Below are positions 31,246 to 41,209 of a stretch of DNA of 64,000 nt, one piece after another. Each line of letters starts with the position of its first letter. The first letter of the stretch is position 1. The notes beneath the pieces are model-generated. The model was not told the origin of the DNA. It was given only the letters and a program-made list of their open reading frames with translations, and searched no databases. The stretch comes from Eubacteriales bacterium mix99 (GTDB taxonomy: Bacteria; Bacillota; Clostridia; Caldicoprobacterales; DTU083). The stretch spans positions 1,210,500 to 1,274,499 of the forward strand of contig CP121690.1 of the NCBI GenBank assembly GCA_038396605.1. The letters run 5' to 3'. The translations under genes were made by a program, and so were the position numbers.

Positions 31246-32255
31246 TGAATACCCATAATATCATTGGACAATCCCGGCTTGTCGGCAGGATGGATCGGAT
31301 CCTCTCTGACGGGCGGATTGTTCATGCTTATTTATTTACAGGGCCTGCTGGCTCGGGCAAAAAAACCCTGAGCAGTCTGTTTGCCCAGGCTTTGATCTGC
31401 GAAGGGCCGGGAGAGAGGCCCTGCGGAGTCTGCAGTACCTGCCGCCAGTTTCAGACCGGCAACCATCCTGACGTGATGTGGATCCGCCGACAGGAAGGCA
31501 GGAAAAATATCCTCATTGAACAAATCCGGGATATGCAGGAGAAAATGAAGGTAAAGCCTTTTCAGGCCGGCAGCCGGATCTGTTTTATTGAAAGCGCACA
31601 GGTGATGACAGAGCAGGCGCAGAATGCCCTGCTGAAGACCCTGGAAGAGCCGCCGTCCCACTCGGTGTTTTTCCTTCTGGCGGACAATACGTTTTCCATT
31701 TTGCCTACGATCCGGTCCCGGTGCCAGATGGTTCGAATTGGAAGCCTGCCCAGGGAAGACGTGGCAGGGATCCTGACGGAGCGGCTGAACCTCCCCCGGG
31801 AAAAGGCAAGGACCTATGCTGCACTGTCCCAAGGGATTCCGGGCAAGGCGCTGTCCCTGGCGGAGGACGCAAGCTTTCGGGACAACCGGAAAAGACTTGT
31901 GGAAGGACTCTCCATGGCGGGATCCTCCCGGATTCTGGAGCTCTATGATGTTTTCCAGGACCACAGGGAACAGGTGGATGATCTGCTGGACATTTTGATC
32001 CTGTGGTTTCGGGATTTGCTTGTCTACAAGGAAACCGGGGATCCGGACCGGATCATAAACCTGGATCAGACTGACCTACTCCGAAAGCAGGCCTCTCTCT
32101 TTACAATCAGGGACTTAAACGATATGATGGAAAAGGTGGAGGCAAGCAGAAAGATTTTAAAAGGCAATGGAAATTATCAGCTGACCATCGAAAATATGCT
32201 TCTGCATTTTCAGGGAGGTTCGCACCATGCAGCTAATCGTAGGAATCCGGTTTAA
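31245..32255 (+). CDS. holB: DNA polymerase III delta' subunit
   Basis: The 336-residue clamp-loader ATPase-fold protein has a P-loop-like GPAGSGKKT (33-41), a four-Cys zinc module at C52, C60, C63 and C66, EQAQNALLKTLEEPP, and the SRC motif (TIRSRCQ) typical of clamp-loader subunits. Its start shares one base with the darA stop, and its 3' end overlaps ricT by 29 nt. It acts with DnaX and HolA in loading the sliding clamp. Confidence 0.95.
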   Translation: MNTHNIIGQSRLVGRMDRILSDGRIVHAYLFTGPAGSGKKTLSSLFAQALICEGPGERPCGVCSTCRQFQTGNHPDVMWIRRQEGRKNILIEQIRDMQEKMKVKPFQAGSRICFIESAQVMTEQAQNALLKTLEEPPSHSVFFLLADNTFSILPTIRSRCQMVRIGSLPREDVAGILTERLNLPREKARTYAALSQGIPGKALSLAEDASFRDNRKRLVEGLSMAGSSRILELYDVFQDHREQVDDLLDILILWFRDLLVYKETGDPDRIINLDQTDLLRKQASLFTIRDLNDMMEKVEASRKILKGNGNYQLTIENMLLHFQGGSHHAANRRNPV

Positions 32256-33117
32256 AAAAGCCGGTAAGATATATTATTTCGGCCCCAACGGCATGGAATT
32301 GGGGGAGGGGGATCATGTCATCGTGGAAACTGCCCGGGGAGTGGAATATGGTGACGTTGTGGTAGCTCCGAAGCTTGTCCCGGAAGAGGAGATCATATCT
32401 CCGCTCAAACCTGTTATCCGAAAAGCAGGAGAGGAGGATGACAAACGGCTTGCCGCAAATCGGGCCAGGGAAAAGGAAGCCTTCCGCGTGGGCGAGGGAA
32501 AAATAGCAGCTCACAATCTTCCGATGAATCTTGTGGATGTGGATCTTACCTTTGACAACAGCAAACTGATTTTTTACTTTACGGCAGATGGAAGGATTGA
32601 CTTCCGTGAGTTGGTCAAGGACCTGGCAGCCGTGTTCCGGACCCGGATCGAACTGCGCCAGATCGGTGTCCGCGATGAGGCAAAGATGCTGGGAGGACTG
32701 GGCCCCTGTGGCCGGGCCCTGTGCTGCAGTACCTTTCTGGGAGATTTTCATCCGGTATCCATTAAGATGGCCAAGGAACAGGACTTGTCCCTGAATCCTT
32801 CCAAGATCTCCGGGATTTGCGGAAGACTGATGTGCTGCCTGAATTATGAACAGGAATTTTATGAATGCGCACGCAAACAGATGCCCCGGATCGGCAAACC
32901 CGTTGAGACACCAGATGGTCTGGCGACGGTAACGGAAACGAATTTGCTGCAGCAAACCGTCAAGGTAAAGATGACCATGGAGGACGATACGATTGATGTA
33001 AGGGAATTCCCGGTGAAGGAGGTTCACTCTGTCAGGAGCCAGAAGGGGAAAAGCAGCCGCAGAGTCCCGGAAAAGGAAGATTTCGGACAGAACAACAAGA
33101 AAGATGCACATTCATGA
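32227..33117 (+). CDS. ricT: PSP1-domain protein RicT (YaaT)
   Basis: The 296-residue PSP1 family protein is a member of the RicAFT (Y-complex) that in B. subtilis promotes RNase Y processing and phosphorelay-dependent sporulation and competence. Paired Cys clusters (LGPCGRALCCSTFLGDF and GICGRLMCCLNYEQEFYEC) match those binding Fe-S in the complex. The C-terminal 40 residues are charged and variable. ATG at 32227 lies inside holB with GGGAGG upstream. Its stop overlaps by 6 nt the stop of a convergent LacI-type pseudogene, so the normal downstream region has been replaced. Confidence 0.95.
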   Translation: MQLIVGIRFKKAGKIYYFGPNGMELGEGDHVIVETARGVEYGDVVVAPKLVPEEEIISPLKPVIRKAGEEDDKRLAANRAREKEAFRVGEGKIAAHNLPMNLVDVDLTFDNSKLIFYFTADGRIDFRELVKDLAAVFRTRIELRQIGVRDEAKMLGGLGPCGRALCCSTFLGDFHPVSIKMAKEQDLSLNPSKISGICGRLMCCLNYEQEFYECARKQMPRIGKPVETPDGLATVTETNLLQQTVKVKMTMEDDTIDVREFPVKEVHSVRSQKGKSSRRVPEKEDFGQNNKKDAHS

Positions 33118-34065
33118 CAGGGCTTTATGGCTTGAGTTTCTTACAACAAGCTCCGGCTCCAAACGAATGGTTTTTTTCCTTTTGCGGCCTTCATTGATCC
33201 GTTCCATTAAAAGTGAGGCCGCTGTCCGCCCCAATTCTTCCTGCTGCATATCAATGGAAGAAAGAGCGGATCGCGTACAGGTACAATAGTCCGTGTTATC
33301 CATGGAGACAATCGCGATGTCATCGGGTATGTTTACATGGCTTTCATAACATGCTTCCATGCATCCAATTGCGGCCAAATCATTGGAACAGACAACAGCA
33401 GACATTCTTTTCTTTCGGCTCAATAGTTTTTTCATACTGTTGTAGCCACCTTCACGGGTATAGTCGGATTCAACCATATAGGATTCATCGACGGGAATAT
33501 CAGCGTCCCGCAAAGCGCAGGAATAGCCATCGGTTCGCTCTCGGCCAACCTGTTCGCTCCGGCTTCCACTGATCAGGGCTATGTCTTTATGCCCCTGGTC
33601 AATCAAATGCGCAGTCGCCAAATACATTCCCTTCCTGTCATCTACATATACATAATCGAAATTATCCAACATTTTTTCATTGTCATATTTGTTGGTCAGC
33701 ACAATTGGCAGGGGACAATCCCGAACAGAAGAAATGATTTTTTCGTTAAAGTCAAAAGAAATCAATATCATACCGTCACCATACCGTTCATTGAGAACCT
33801 GGATGAGTTTCAGCTCCTGCCGGGTACTATGCCGGGTATAGCATAAGAGCATAAAATAGTCATGCTCTTCGAGTATATCGTTCACACCCTTGATCATTTT
33901 AAAATAAAATGGATTGCAAATATCAGGAACGCACATCAACACTTTATTCGTCTTTTTACTTTTCAGGGATCTTGCAGCATGCGTTGGAGTATAATGAAGA
34001 TCTTTTGCGGCCTTCAATACGATTTCCCGACTTTTGGGACTGCAATAGCCTTTGTTATTTAGCAT
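33112..34065 (-). pseudogene. LacI-family regulator lacking its 5' end
   Basis: The 317-residue frame starts inside the DNA-binding domain, at LNNKGYCSPKSREIVLKAA. Intact LacI proteins carry about 20 residues before this (helices 1-2, including the recognition helix). In-frame codons upstream (YTSPWQKK) bear no resemblance to it and there is no usable start with a ribosome site. The hinge helix (ARSLKSKKT) and the periplasmic-binding-like effector domain (VCSNDLAAIGCMEA, ALSSIDMQQEELGRTAA) are intact to the end. Without helices 1-2 it should not bind DNA. The break point lies at about 34066, next to another 5'-truncated gene on the other strand. Confidence 0.8.
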
Positions 34066-34082
34066 CTTTTTCTGCCAGGGGG

Positions 34083-34475
34083 ATGTATAAGTTTACCGAC
34101 TGGGTCCCATCTTATTATCTGTTGGATGAAGATGGTGTGATCCAAGCGACTTCAACAAAACTTCAGGAAGCGATTCAATTTCTTCCGCAAAAACAGGCGA
34201 CCTCTGAGCAACTGCTGCAATTGACGGATGGAAAGCCGCTTCTTGTAGGAATTGACAGGTGTGATGCCTGCTTGAAAGCGTATACTTCATTTAGGAGGGC
34301 AGGCGAGTCTGTTTGTTATGCAGTACAGGGGTTGGAAACGGAGGCAGATGCCTCTTTTGTGGATACGTTTGCAGACCCACATTGTATTATTTCACATGCT
34401 TTTGAAATAGACATATACCCGACGTATCTGTATGTGGACAAACAGGGAACTTTGATTGCAGATACGGAGCGTTGA
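34083..34475 (+). pseudogene. Thioredoxin-fold protein, 5'-truncated
   Basis: About 130 residues remain. The first visible segment (TDWVPSYYLLDEDGVIQA) is the cis-Pro strand region that normally ends a TlpA/redoxin domain, so that domain's beginning is missing. A second thioredoxin-like domain follows, with a CxxC site in VGIDRCDACLKAYTSF and the cis-Pro region EIDIYPTYLYVDKQG. The ATG at 34083 touches GGGGG with no spacing, so it is a poor start. It lies head to head with the truncated LacI gene. The protein is probably no longer made, or only as a fragment. Confidence 0.6.
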
Positions 34476-34497
34476 TTGTCTGTGATATAATACCTTA

Positions 34498-34526
34498 TTG
34501 AAAAGGTCCTTTTCTTTTTCTACAAT
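34498..34526 (+). promoter_or_regulatory. Ferredoxin promoter with inverted repeat in the spacer
   Basis: TTGAAA (34498-34503), a 17-nt spacer and TACAAT (34521-34526). The palindrome GAAAAGG-T-CCTTTTC (34500-34514) covers the spacer and could be an operator. Confidence 0.55.
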
Positions 34527-34591
34527 TAATGATAAAATGTGTACGTATAAACAATGATGTGCTTTTGAATCCATGTAAGGGGGTGACTTCG

Positions 34592-34759
34592 GTGGCTTAC
34601 AAAATCAGTGAGGATTGTATTGCCTGTGGTGCCTGCCAGGCGGAATGCCCTGTCGGTGCCATTTCAGAGGGGGACATCTATAAAATTGATGCAGACCTCT
34701 GCACAGACTGTGGAACCTGTGCAGATACCTGTCCGGTAGGAGCTCCGCAGCCCCAATAA
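34592..34759 (+). CDS. 2[4Fe-4S] clostridial-type ferredoxin
   Basis: The 55-residue electron carrier has two full cluster motifs, [12 protein letters not shown] and [12 protein letters not shown], with the pseudo-twofold symmetry of clostridial ferredoxins. GTG start at 34592 with AAGGGGGTGA upstream. It is monocistronic: own promoter, then two terminators in a row. It serves low-potential electron transfer in the cytoplasm of anaerobes. Confidence 0.95.
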   Translation: MAYKISEDCIACGACQAECPVGAISEGDIYKIDADLCTDCGTCADTCPVGAPQPQ

Positions 34760-34775
34760 TGGGGAAGTCCAAAGG

Positions 34776-34808
34776 AAGACCCTGATCATATTGACCGGGT
34801 CTTTTTTT
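34776..34808 (+). terminator. Terminator after ferredoxin
   Basis: AAGACCC (34776-34782) pairs with GGGTCTT (34797-34803) and is followed by a T7 run. Confidence 0.8.
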
Positions 34809-34816
34809 GTTGCCTG

Positions 34817-34840
34817 AAAGACCTTATTTTGGTCTTTTTA
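34817..34840 (+). terminator. Second hairpin in tandem
   Basis: AAAGACC, a 7-nt loop, and GGTCTTT followed by TT. It would back up the first terminator, or act in the reverse direction. Confidence 0.55.
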
Positions 34841-34879
34841 TTGGAAAATATTAATAATTTAAAGGAATTCGGCGAGTTG

Positions 34880-34886
34880 TGTCGAA
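34880..34886 (+). promoter_or_regulatory. Candidate Spo0A box upstream of the SpoIID-like gene
   Basis: TGTCGAA is an exact match to the core 0A box, about 58 nt before the start. It sits in an imperfect inverted repeat (GAATTCGGCG...GTCGAAATTC, 34865-34890). A 7-mer match alone is weak evidence; the nature of the downstream gene makes it worth noting. Confidence 0.35.
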
Positions 34887-34943
34887 ATTCTTCAGGATCC
34901 CAATAGGGGTCCCAATTATTATATTGAAAGGTGGTGAAGTTTA

Positions 34944-37502
34944 GTGCGGCGAGTTTTAACAATTATCCTTGTTTTGATAATTGTATTCAGTTTCGTATCG
35001 ATCCGGCCCATATCTGCGACGGATTACAGTTGGATCCGTGTTGCGCTGACCTCCACGGGCACACCGGCATCGATTCCTGTCATTGTTCAGGGCGATTATC
35101 AGATACCGGAGTTCCCATCTATCAGCGTTCAGCAAAAGCAATACACTGTTAGGGCAAAAGGTGGCGGCTTGATTCTGGAGGACGGCAGTAAATCCTGGTC
35201 CCTTGGCTCCCGGTTTACTCTTATGCGCAATACCGGAAGCCTGAACATCAGGAACAGTTCCTACGGATCGCTCAATTATTTGGGCAATATGGAGTTTCGG
35301 ACCGAAGGAAGCGGTATCCGTCTGATCAATCATATTCATTTGGAAACATATCTATATGGCGTTGTGCCTTCTGAAATGCCAAACAGTTGGCCAATTGAGG
35401 CATTGAAAGCCCAGGCGGTGGCTGCCCGCACCTATGCAGTGAAAGGCCTGCGGCCCAGTTCCCAGTATGATCTGGTGGATACCCAGAGCGATCAGGTCTA
35501 TATGGGCTACAATCCAAATAAAAAAAATGCCATTCAGGCAGTGGATGGTACCCGTGGCAAGGGATTGACATATAACGGGAATTTTATATATGCCTTTTAC
35601 TCTTCCAGCAACGGCGGGAAAACAGAGACCTCCAAAAATATCTTCTTACAGGATCTTCCTTATACCGTTATCAAGGATGATCCCTATGATGTGGGAAATC
35701 CCAATAACAAAAATGCAACATGGGAAAAGACCTATGCCAAGTCACCGGTGGACTCCGATTTGTGCAAGCAGGTGAAAAAAAGAATTAAGGACTCCCTGAA
35801 AAGCAGGGGATACAGTACCAATGATTCGGACATCCAAATCAAAAGCATAAAGGAACTGACCATTCATCATAACGACAGCGGTAGGGTGAAGGATGGTCGG
35901 ATCATTGTGACTCTGCAAGCCAAAAATGCAGCCAGTGGAAAGATGGAAAGCATAGAAGAGAAGGTAGCGTTGACGAAATCCAATACACTGGCCATTCTGG
36001 GTTTAAAGAGCCTTCTGTTTGGTGCAACAACGGACGGAAAAGCCTATTATATCCATGGCGGAGGATTTGGTCACGGAGTGGGAATGAGCCAGTACGGAGC
36101 GCAGTATATGGCGCAGCAGGGACACAGCTATCAATCCATTTTGAATTTTTATTATCCCGGTACCAATCTGAAACAGCTTGAGATTGCACCGGAGCCAACG
36201 CCAAAGCCGTTCCCGAGGCCAACGCCGATTCCAGAACCGACGCCGACACCAACACCGACGCCAACACCGACACCAACGCCGACACCAACACCGACGCCAA
36301 CACCGACGCCGACGCCGACTCCGGAACCAACGCCGAAGCCGTTCCCGAAGCCAACGCCGATTCCAAAACCGACGCCGACTCCGGAACCAACGCCGAAGCC
36401 GTTCCCGAGGCCAACGCCGATTCCAAAACCGACGCCGACTCCGGAACCAACGCCGAAGCCGTTCCCGAGGCCAACGCCGATTCCAAAACCGACACCGACT
36501 CCGGAACCAACGCCGAAGCCGTTCCCGAGACCAATACCGATTCCAAAACCGACGCCGACTCCGGAACCAACGCCGAAGCCGTTCCCGAGACCAATACCGA
36601 TTCCAAAACCGACGCCGACTCCGGAACCGACATCAAAGCCGTTCCCGAGGCCAACACCAATTGTAACACCGACACCGGCAACGGAATCGAGCATAACGCC
36701 AACGCCGACACCGACTACGGAGCCAACGCCGACACCGACACCGGAGCCAACGCCGACACCGACTACGGAACCAACGCCGACACCGACACCGGAGCCAACG
36801 CCGACACCGACTACGGAGCCGACTACGGAGCCGACACCGATTACGGAACCAACGCCAACAACGGAATTCATTCCGGCGCCGACGATGGAATCGCTACCGA
36901 TACCGACACCAACCCCGGATCCGGCGCCTGTATACGGCCGGATAAAGGGAGATAAGGAATATAATGTTCGGAGCGGTGCAGGAATACAATATCCAATCAT
37001 GGATTCCCTGGATAGCGATGCGAAGGTGGAAGTGCTGAAACGATCCGGTGAATGGTATCAAATCCGGATGGATAGCCTGGCCGGCTTTATCCCACAGGAT
37101 GGTTTGATTCTGGAAAACTGCACCGGTATTGCGACAGATAGTCTGAATGTGCAAGGCGGCGCAGGAACTCAGTATCCGATCATCGCCTCCCTGGACAGTG
37201 ATACCAGGGTGGAAGTGCTGGAGATTTCCGGCGAATGGTATCGGATCCAAATGGAAAGCCTGACCGGCTTTGTCCGGCAGGACGGTCTTGTTCTGGAACA
37301 GCCGCTGAACCGTACCGGCATTGTAACTGCCGGAATTCTGAATGTGCGGGACGGCGCAGGAGAGAACTTTGATGTAACGGGCAATCTGCCCCAAAACAGC
37401 GAAGTGGAAATCCTGGAGGCCAGGGAAGACTGGTATCGGATTCGATCCGAAGATCTCGAAGGCTATGTGCATCGTGATGATGTGGAAGAAGTGACAGAAT
37501 AA
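34944..37502 (+). CDS. SpoIID/LytB-domain protein with PT-repeat linker and three SH3 domains
   Basis: The 852-residue secreted protein starts with a signal peptide ([21 protein letters not shown]). Residues about 30-415 form a SpoIID/LytB domain, the lytic transglycosylase fold that cuts denuded glycan in engulfment. [21 protein letters not shown] holds the likely catalytic Glu, and [19 protein letters not shown] is the family motif. Residues about 415-660 are a Pro-Thr-rich linker of repeated 20-residue units. Residues 663-852 are three bacterial SH3 (SH3_3) domains that would bind wall peptidoglycan. GTG start at 34944 follows AGGTGGTGAAG. Unlike true SpoIID it has a large wall-binding tail, so it may act in germination or vegetative wall remodelling (LytB-like). 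Confidence 0.9.
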   Translation: MRRVLTIILVLIIVFSFVSIRPISATDYSWIRVALTSTGTPASIPVIVQGDYQIPEFPSISVQQKQYTVRAKGGGLILEDGSKSWSLGSRFTLMRNTGSLNIRNSSYGSLNYLGNMEFRTEGSGIRLINHIHLETYLYGVVPSEMPNSWPIEALKAQAVAARTYAVKGLRPSSQYDLVDTQSDQVYMGYNPNKKNAIQAVDGTRGKGLTYNGNFIYAFYSSSNGGKTETSKNIFLQDLPYTVIKDDPYDVGNPNNKNATWEKTYAKSPVDSDLCKQVKKRIKDSLKSRGYSTNDSDIQIKSIKELTIHHNDSGRVKDGRIIVTLQAKNAASGKMESIEEKVALTKSNTLAILGLKSLLFGATTDGKAYYIHGGGFGHGVGMSQYGAQYMAQQGHSYQSILNFYYPGTNLKQLEIAPEPTPKPFPRPTPIPEPTPTPTPTPTPTPTPTPTPTPTPTPTPTPEPTPKPFPKPTPIPKPTPTPEPTPKPFPRPTPIPKPTPTPEPTPKPFPRPTPIPKPTPTPEPTPKPFPRPIPIPKPTPTPEPTPKPFPRPIPIPKPTPTPEPTSKPFPRPTPIVTPTPATESSITPTPTPTTEPTPTPTPEPTPTPTTEPTPTPTPEPTPTPTTEPTTEPTPITEPTPTTEFIPAPTMESLPIPTPTPDPAPVYGRIKGDKEYNVRSGAGIQYPIMDSLDSDAKVEVLKRSGEWYQIRMDSLAGFIPQDGLILENCTGIATDSLNVQGGAGTQYPIIASLDSDTRVEVLEISGEWYRIQMESLTGFVRQDGLVLEQPLNRTGIVTAGILNVRDGAGENFDVTGNLPQNSEVEILEAREDWYRIRSEDLEGYVHRDDVEEVTE
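36190..36930 (+). repeat. Pro-Thr coding repeats, including 60-bp tandem units
   Basis: Between 36311 and about 36660 lie nearly six tandem units of exactly 60 bp, each coding [20 protein letters not shown] with few changes. They are flanked by shorter 6- to 18-bp PTPTPT repeats. The region is prone to slippage, and unit number may vary between strains. The repeats keep all six frames mostly open. Confidence 0.92.
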
Positions 37503-37541
37503 ATTCACAAAAGGGACAGGGTACCCATACGGTATCCGGAG

Positions 37542-37577
37542 TACAGCCGGGAGTACATTTTCCCGGCTGTATTTTTG
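37542..37577 (+). terminator. Terminator after the SpoIID-like gene
   Basis: TACAGCCGGGA (37542-37552) and TCCCGGCTGTA (37561-37571) form a perfect 11-bp stem with an 8-nt loop, followed by TTTTTG. Confidence 0.85.
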
Positions 37578-37692
37578 TGTCGTTTTCTGATACAATCCAA
37601 CCCAGCATCCGGCACAATAAATGCCATTTTTCAAGAACCGTAAATTGTGGTAGAATGAAAGAGATGTCATGAATAAAAAAGGAGGGGGGACG

Positions 37693-38856
37693 ATGGATTC
37701 AAACAGAATAGCAATCAATGCGTTGATTATGGACAGGGGAAAGGCCGGAATCGGCAATTATGCCTTTCATCTATTACAGGAAATGAATCGGCTTTCCCAT
37801 GGATTGAACATCGATGTTTATATCCAGCAGCAGATGAAGCCTTTTTTCCCATCCAACGATACCATGCACTTTCTGCCCTGCCCGGATTTCAAAAGCTCAG
37901 GGGATCGCATTTGGTATGAGCAATGTCATATGCCCTATGAATATCGGAAGCAGGGATATTCTGTCGTACATTTTCTGGATTACCTGACTCCGCTCCCTTC
38001 CATAGGATCGCAAAAAGTGGTTACCATTCATGATTTGTCCTATTTTGTTTATCCGGAGTTTTTTACAACTGGTAGCCGGCTGTTGAAGCAATTCCTGACC
38101 GGCCCGGGGATTCGCAGTGCGGCCAGGGTGATATGTGTTTCCGGTCATACCGGGAGCGATGTCACAAGGCGATACCACGCAGCGGACAAGGTGAGGGTGA
38201 TCCCGCTGGGCGTGGAGCCGGATCCCGGGAACCCGGAGGGGAACGATGCGGAGACATTGGACCGTTATGGGATTACAGGCGGTTATATCCTTTATACCGG
38301 AACCTTGGAACCCAGGAAGAACATCACAACATTGGTCCGTGCGTTCCGGATCGCCGCGGAAAAAGGGGAGATCCCGCAAAGCTTGGTTTTGTGCGGAAAA
38401 CCGGGCTGGAAGCCGGAGAAAATGGACCGGGAGATCGAAGCTTCCGGCCTGAAGGATCGCATTATCCGAACCGGGTATGTGCCGGACGGAGCATTGCCGG
38501 CATTGTTCCGGCATGCAGACGTCTTTGTCTATCCATCCCTGTATGAAGGATTTGGTCTGCCTCCACTGGAAGCCATGGCACACGGAGTGCCTGTTCTCTG
38601 TTCCAATGCTTCTTCCCTGCCGGAGGTGGTGGGGGATGCCGCCCTGACGTTTTCCCCACGGGACGAAGAGATGCTGTCTTCTCTTCTGATTCGGCTGTTA
38701 AACGAGCCGAAATTGCAGCAGGAATTGATCCGAAAAGGCTATCGCCGTGCTTCCCTGTTTACCTGGGAGAAAACAGCGCAGGCTACCATCGAAGTTTATC
38801 GGGAATTGCTTTCAGAAGAAAAAACAGGAAACAAGGGTTTGGAAGGTGAAAGATGA
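37693..38856 (+). CDS. GT4 family glycosyltransferase
   Basis: The 387-residue GT-B enzyme is the first gene of the surface polysaccharide locus. It has the acceptor-side GIGNYAFHLL, VVTIHDLSY, then YTGTLEPRKNI and the donor-side EGFGLPPLEAMAHGVPVLCS with the GT4 EX7E glutamates. ATG at 37693 is chosen for the strong GGAGGGGGG just before it; an upstream ATG at 37669 would read through that site. The next gene overlaps by 4 nt and is a paralogue. Donor and acceptor cannot be told. No membrane helices. Confidence 0.9.
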   Translation: MDSNRIAINALIMDRGKAGIGNYAFHLLQEMNRLSHGLNIDVYIQQQMKPFFPSNDTMHFLPCPDFKSSGDRIWYEQCHMPYEYRKQGYSVVHFLDYLTPLPSIGSQKVVTIHDLSYFVYPEFFTTGSRLLKQFLTGPGIRSAARVICVSGHTGSDVTRRYHAADKVRVIPLGVEPDPGNPEGNDAETLDRYGITGGYILYTGTLEPRKNITTLVRAFRIAAEKGEIPQSLVLCGKPGWKPEKMDREIEASGLKDRIIRTGYVPDGALPALFRHADVFVYPSLYEGFGLPPLEAMAHGVPVLCSNASSLPEVVGDAALTFSPRDEEMLSSLLIRLLNEPKLQQELIRKGYRRASLFTWEKTAQATIEVYRELLSEEKTGNKGLEGER

Positions 38857-39995
38857 GAGTTGCAGTGGAAATACAACCCATGCTGAGCGACGGCATGACC
38901 GGAGTCGGCTGGTATACGGACAATCTGGTAAGACTCCTGAAGAATTTTGTCCGTCCGGAGGATACTTATTATCTGCTGGGCATGGATTATCATGGCTATT
39001 CCAGCCGGCTGAAGGATTATACTGCTTCCAATGTAGAGCTGCGGATAAATGGGAGAATACATTATGGTATCTATCGGAGATTGGCTAGGTTTTTGCCATT
39101 TCCGGATTATGGCAGTTTTTATCATATTCAGGCAGATCTCTATCATTTTGTGAATTATCAGGTTCCCCGCAAAGTCCGGGGCAGGATTGTGAATACGGTA
39201 TATGATATGGTATATAAAACCTTTCCGGAGACCATGGAAAAGTCCAATTACCGAAAGCTGGAGCGCAATCTGAGTGACTCCTGCAAAAGATCGGATGCCA
39301 TTGTCACCATTTCGGAAAACAGCAAGCGGGAGCTGATGGGCTATCTGGGAATTCCGGAGGAGAAGATCCATATTATTTCTCCCGGAGTGGACCAATCGGT
39401 TTACCGGCCGGTGAGTTCCGGCGACAAAGATAAAATCAGGAGAAAATATGGTCTTCCGGAGAAATATCTGCTGTACCTCGGTACGATTGAGCCACGAAAG
39501 AACATTCCGGTTCTGATTCATGCCTTCCATCAATTTTCCCGGAAGGACCGGCAGGGATACCAGCTGGTGATTGCCGGGAAAAAGGGTTGGATGTTTGAGG
39601 AAGTCTTTGATCTGGCAAAACGTCTGGGGCTGGAGGACCGCATCATCTTTCCGGGTTATGTGGCAGAGGCGGACAAGCCCTGTCTGTATGCCGGTGCGGA
39701 TGTATTCCTGTTCCCGTCCCTGTATGAGGGTTTTGGCATGCCGCCTTTGGAGGCGATGGCGTGCGGTGTTCCGGTGATTACATCGAATACGTCTTCTTTG
39801 CCGGAAGTGGTCGGCGATGCGGGGATTCAAGCCGATCCTGGGGATATCGATGCCATCTGCTCCGCCATGCTGCATCTGACATCCGATCCGGAGGCCCGGG
39901 CGGCCATGAAGGAAAAGGGCCTGCAGAGGGCAAAGGCCTTCTCATGGGAGGATTCGGTAAAAAAATTGCTGAGCGTCTATGAAAAGCTGGAATAA
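38853..39995 (+). CDS. GT4 family glycosyltransferase
   Basis: The 380-residue GT-B enzyme resembles the preceding one ([35 protein letters not shown] with the EX7E pair). The N-terminal [17 protein letters not shown] is the usual glycine loop. Its start overlaps the previous stop as ATGA, showing translational coupling. It probably adds one sugar of the repeating unit; mannosyl or rhamnosyl transfer would fit the nucleotide-sugar genes of the locus. Confidence 0.9.
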   Translation: MRVAVEIQPMLSDGMTGVGWYTDNLVRLLKNFVRPEDTYYLLGMDYHGYSSRLKDYTASNVELRINGRIHYGIYRRLARFLPFPDYGSFYHIQADLYHFVNYQVPRKVRGRIVNTVYDMVYKTFPETMEKSNYRKLERNLSDSCKRSDAIVTISENSKRELMGYLGIPEEKIHIISPGVDQSVYRPVSSGDKDKIRRKYGLPEKYLLYLGTIEPRKNIPVLIHAFHQFSRKDRQGYQLVIAGKKGWMFEEVFDLAKRLGLEDRIIFPGYVAEADKPCLYAGADVFLFPSLYEGFGMPPLEAMACGVPVITSNTSSLPEVVGDAGIQADPGDIDAICSAMLHLTSDPEARAAMKEKGLQRAKAFSWEDSVKKLLSVYEKLE

Positions 39996-40089
39996 AGCTC
40001 CCAAAGCCGGTCACAGTGCATAAAGCGGGCAAATTTCGTCAATAAATCAGATAAGAATGGGCGATTCATTTGTAAAGGGGGTAACAAAT

Positions 40090-41205
40090 GTGAAGACGGC
40101 AATCGTGCATGACTGGATTACCAATCCGGGCGGTGCGGAAACGGTGCTTCAGTGTATGCTGGAGCTTTTTCCGGATGCCCCGGTTTATACAGCCGTTTAT
40201 AATCGAAAGAAAATGTCGGGTTATTTTCCGGATACAGAGATTCATACATCTTTTCTTGACCGGATGCCCTTTTCCAATACAAAATATCCCATGTATCTCG
40301 GGTGGATGCCCCGCGCATTTGAACAGTTTGATTTGAGGGGGTATGACCTGGTCCTTTCCTCCTCCACAAGCTGTGCAAAAGGGGTACTGACAGACGCCGG
40401 TACGCTGCATGTCTGCTACTGCAACACCCCGATGCGCTATGCATGGGATTTCTATTTTGATTATCTGGATCAAAGTTCCAATCCGGTGAGACAGCATGTG
40501 GTCCGCAGGCTGATGCACCGGATCCGGATATGGGATGTTCTGTCCTCCAACCGGGTGGATTATTTCATAGCAAATTCCCATAATGTGGCAGCCCGGATCG
40601 AAAAGCATTATCGCAGGGAATCAACGGTTATTTATCCGCCGGTATCCCTGACGGATGTTGACCTTAAGGACTGTGAACCGGGTATGTACTATCTGGTGGT
40701 CTCCCGGCTCGTTCCCTACAAGCGGATCGATCTGGCCGTGGAAGCCTTTCGCTCGCTGCATCTTCCGCTGATTGTTGCGGGGGACGGTTCGGAATGCAAG
40801 GCATTAAAAAAAGCAGCGGGGCCTGATACCCGGTTTGTCGGAAGGGTGCCGGAAGCTCAGAAGGATGATCTGTTCCGGCATTGCAGGGGATTTATCTTCC
40901 CCGGGGAGGAAGATTTCGGGATTACCCCAGTGGAGGCGCAGGGGTATGGAAAGCCGGTCATTGCCTTTGGAAAGGGCGGTGCCCTGGAAACCGTGATCGA
41001 TGGGAAAACGGGAATCCATTTTGATGAGCAGACGCCGGACTCCCTGGCAGAAGCAGTGCAGAGGGCTGAACAGACCCATTTTGATCCGCAGGAAATCCGG
41101 GAAAACGCCCGGACATTTGATCGGTCCGTCTTCCGGGACCGGCTTTGTTCCTTTCTCCAGGAAAAGATGCAGGAGTTCCAGGGTCAGAAAGGGGTGAAAT
41201 GGTGA
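40090..41205 (+). CDS. GT4 family glycosyltransferase (WbaZ/mannosyltransferase-like)
   Basis: The 371-residue protein starts AIVHDWITNPGGAETVLQ, typical of WbaZ-like mannosyltransferases. CYCNTPMRYAWDFYFDYL, VVSRLVPYKRIDLAVEAF and FPGEEDFGITPVEAQGYGKP are family blocks. The last is the EDFG-x6-E form of the donor motif. GTG at 40090 has AAAGGGGG 7 nt upstream; an ATG at 40057 lies in front of that site. It belongs to the same transcription unit, after a 94-nt gap. Confidence 0.9.
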   Translation: MKTAIVHDWITNPGGAETVLQCMLELFPDAPVYTAVYNRKKMSGYFPDTEIHTSFLDRMPFSNTKYPMYLGWMPRAFEQFDLRGYDLVLSSSTSCAKGVLTDAGTLHVCYCNTPMRYAWDFYFDYLDQSSNPVRQHVVRRLMHRIRIWDVLSSNRVDYFIANSHNVAARIEKHYRRESTVIYPPVSLTDVDLKDCEPGMYYLVVSRLVPYKRIDLAVEAFRSLHLPLIVAGDGSECKALKKAAGPDTRFVGRVPEAQKDDLFRHCRGFIFPGEEDFGITPVEAQGYGKPVIAFGKGGALETVIDGKTGIHFDEQTPDSLAEAVQRAEQTHFDPQEIRENARTFDRSVFRDRLCSFLQEKMQEFQGQKGVKW

Positions 41206-41209
41206 GATT

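Noticed and set aside
33909-34082. Upstream extension of the thioredoxin-like frame
   Set aside because: It reads antisense through the LacI-type gene; the open frame there is chance, and the junction lies near 34066.
36311-36660. Possible CRISPR-like array of 60-bp periodicity
   Set aside because: Units are contiguous with no unique spacers and code the PT linker in frame.
35902-37000. Arg-rich and Gly/Val-rich open frames in the Pro-Thr repeat
   Set aside because: A repeat whose period is a multiple of three keeps all frames open; composition is extreme and start signals are missing.
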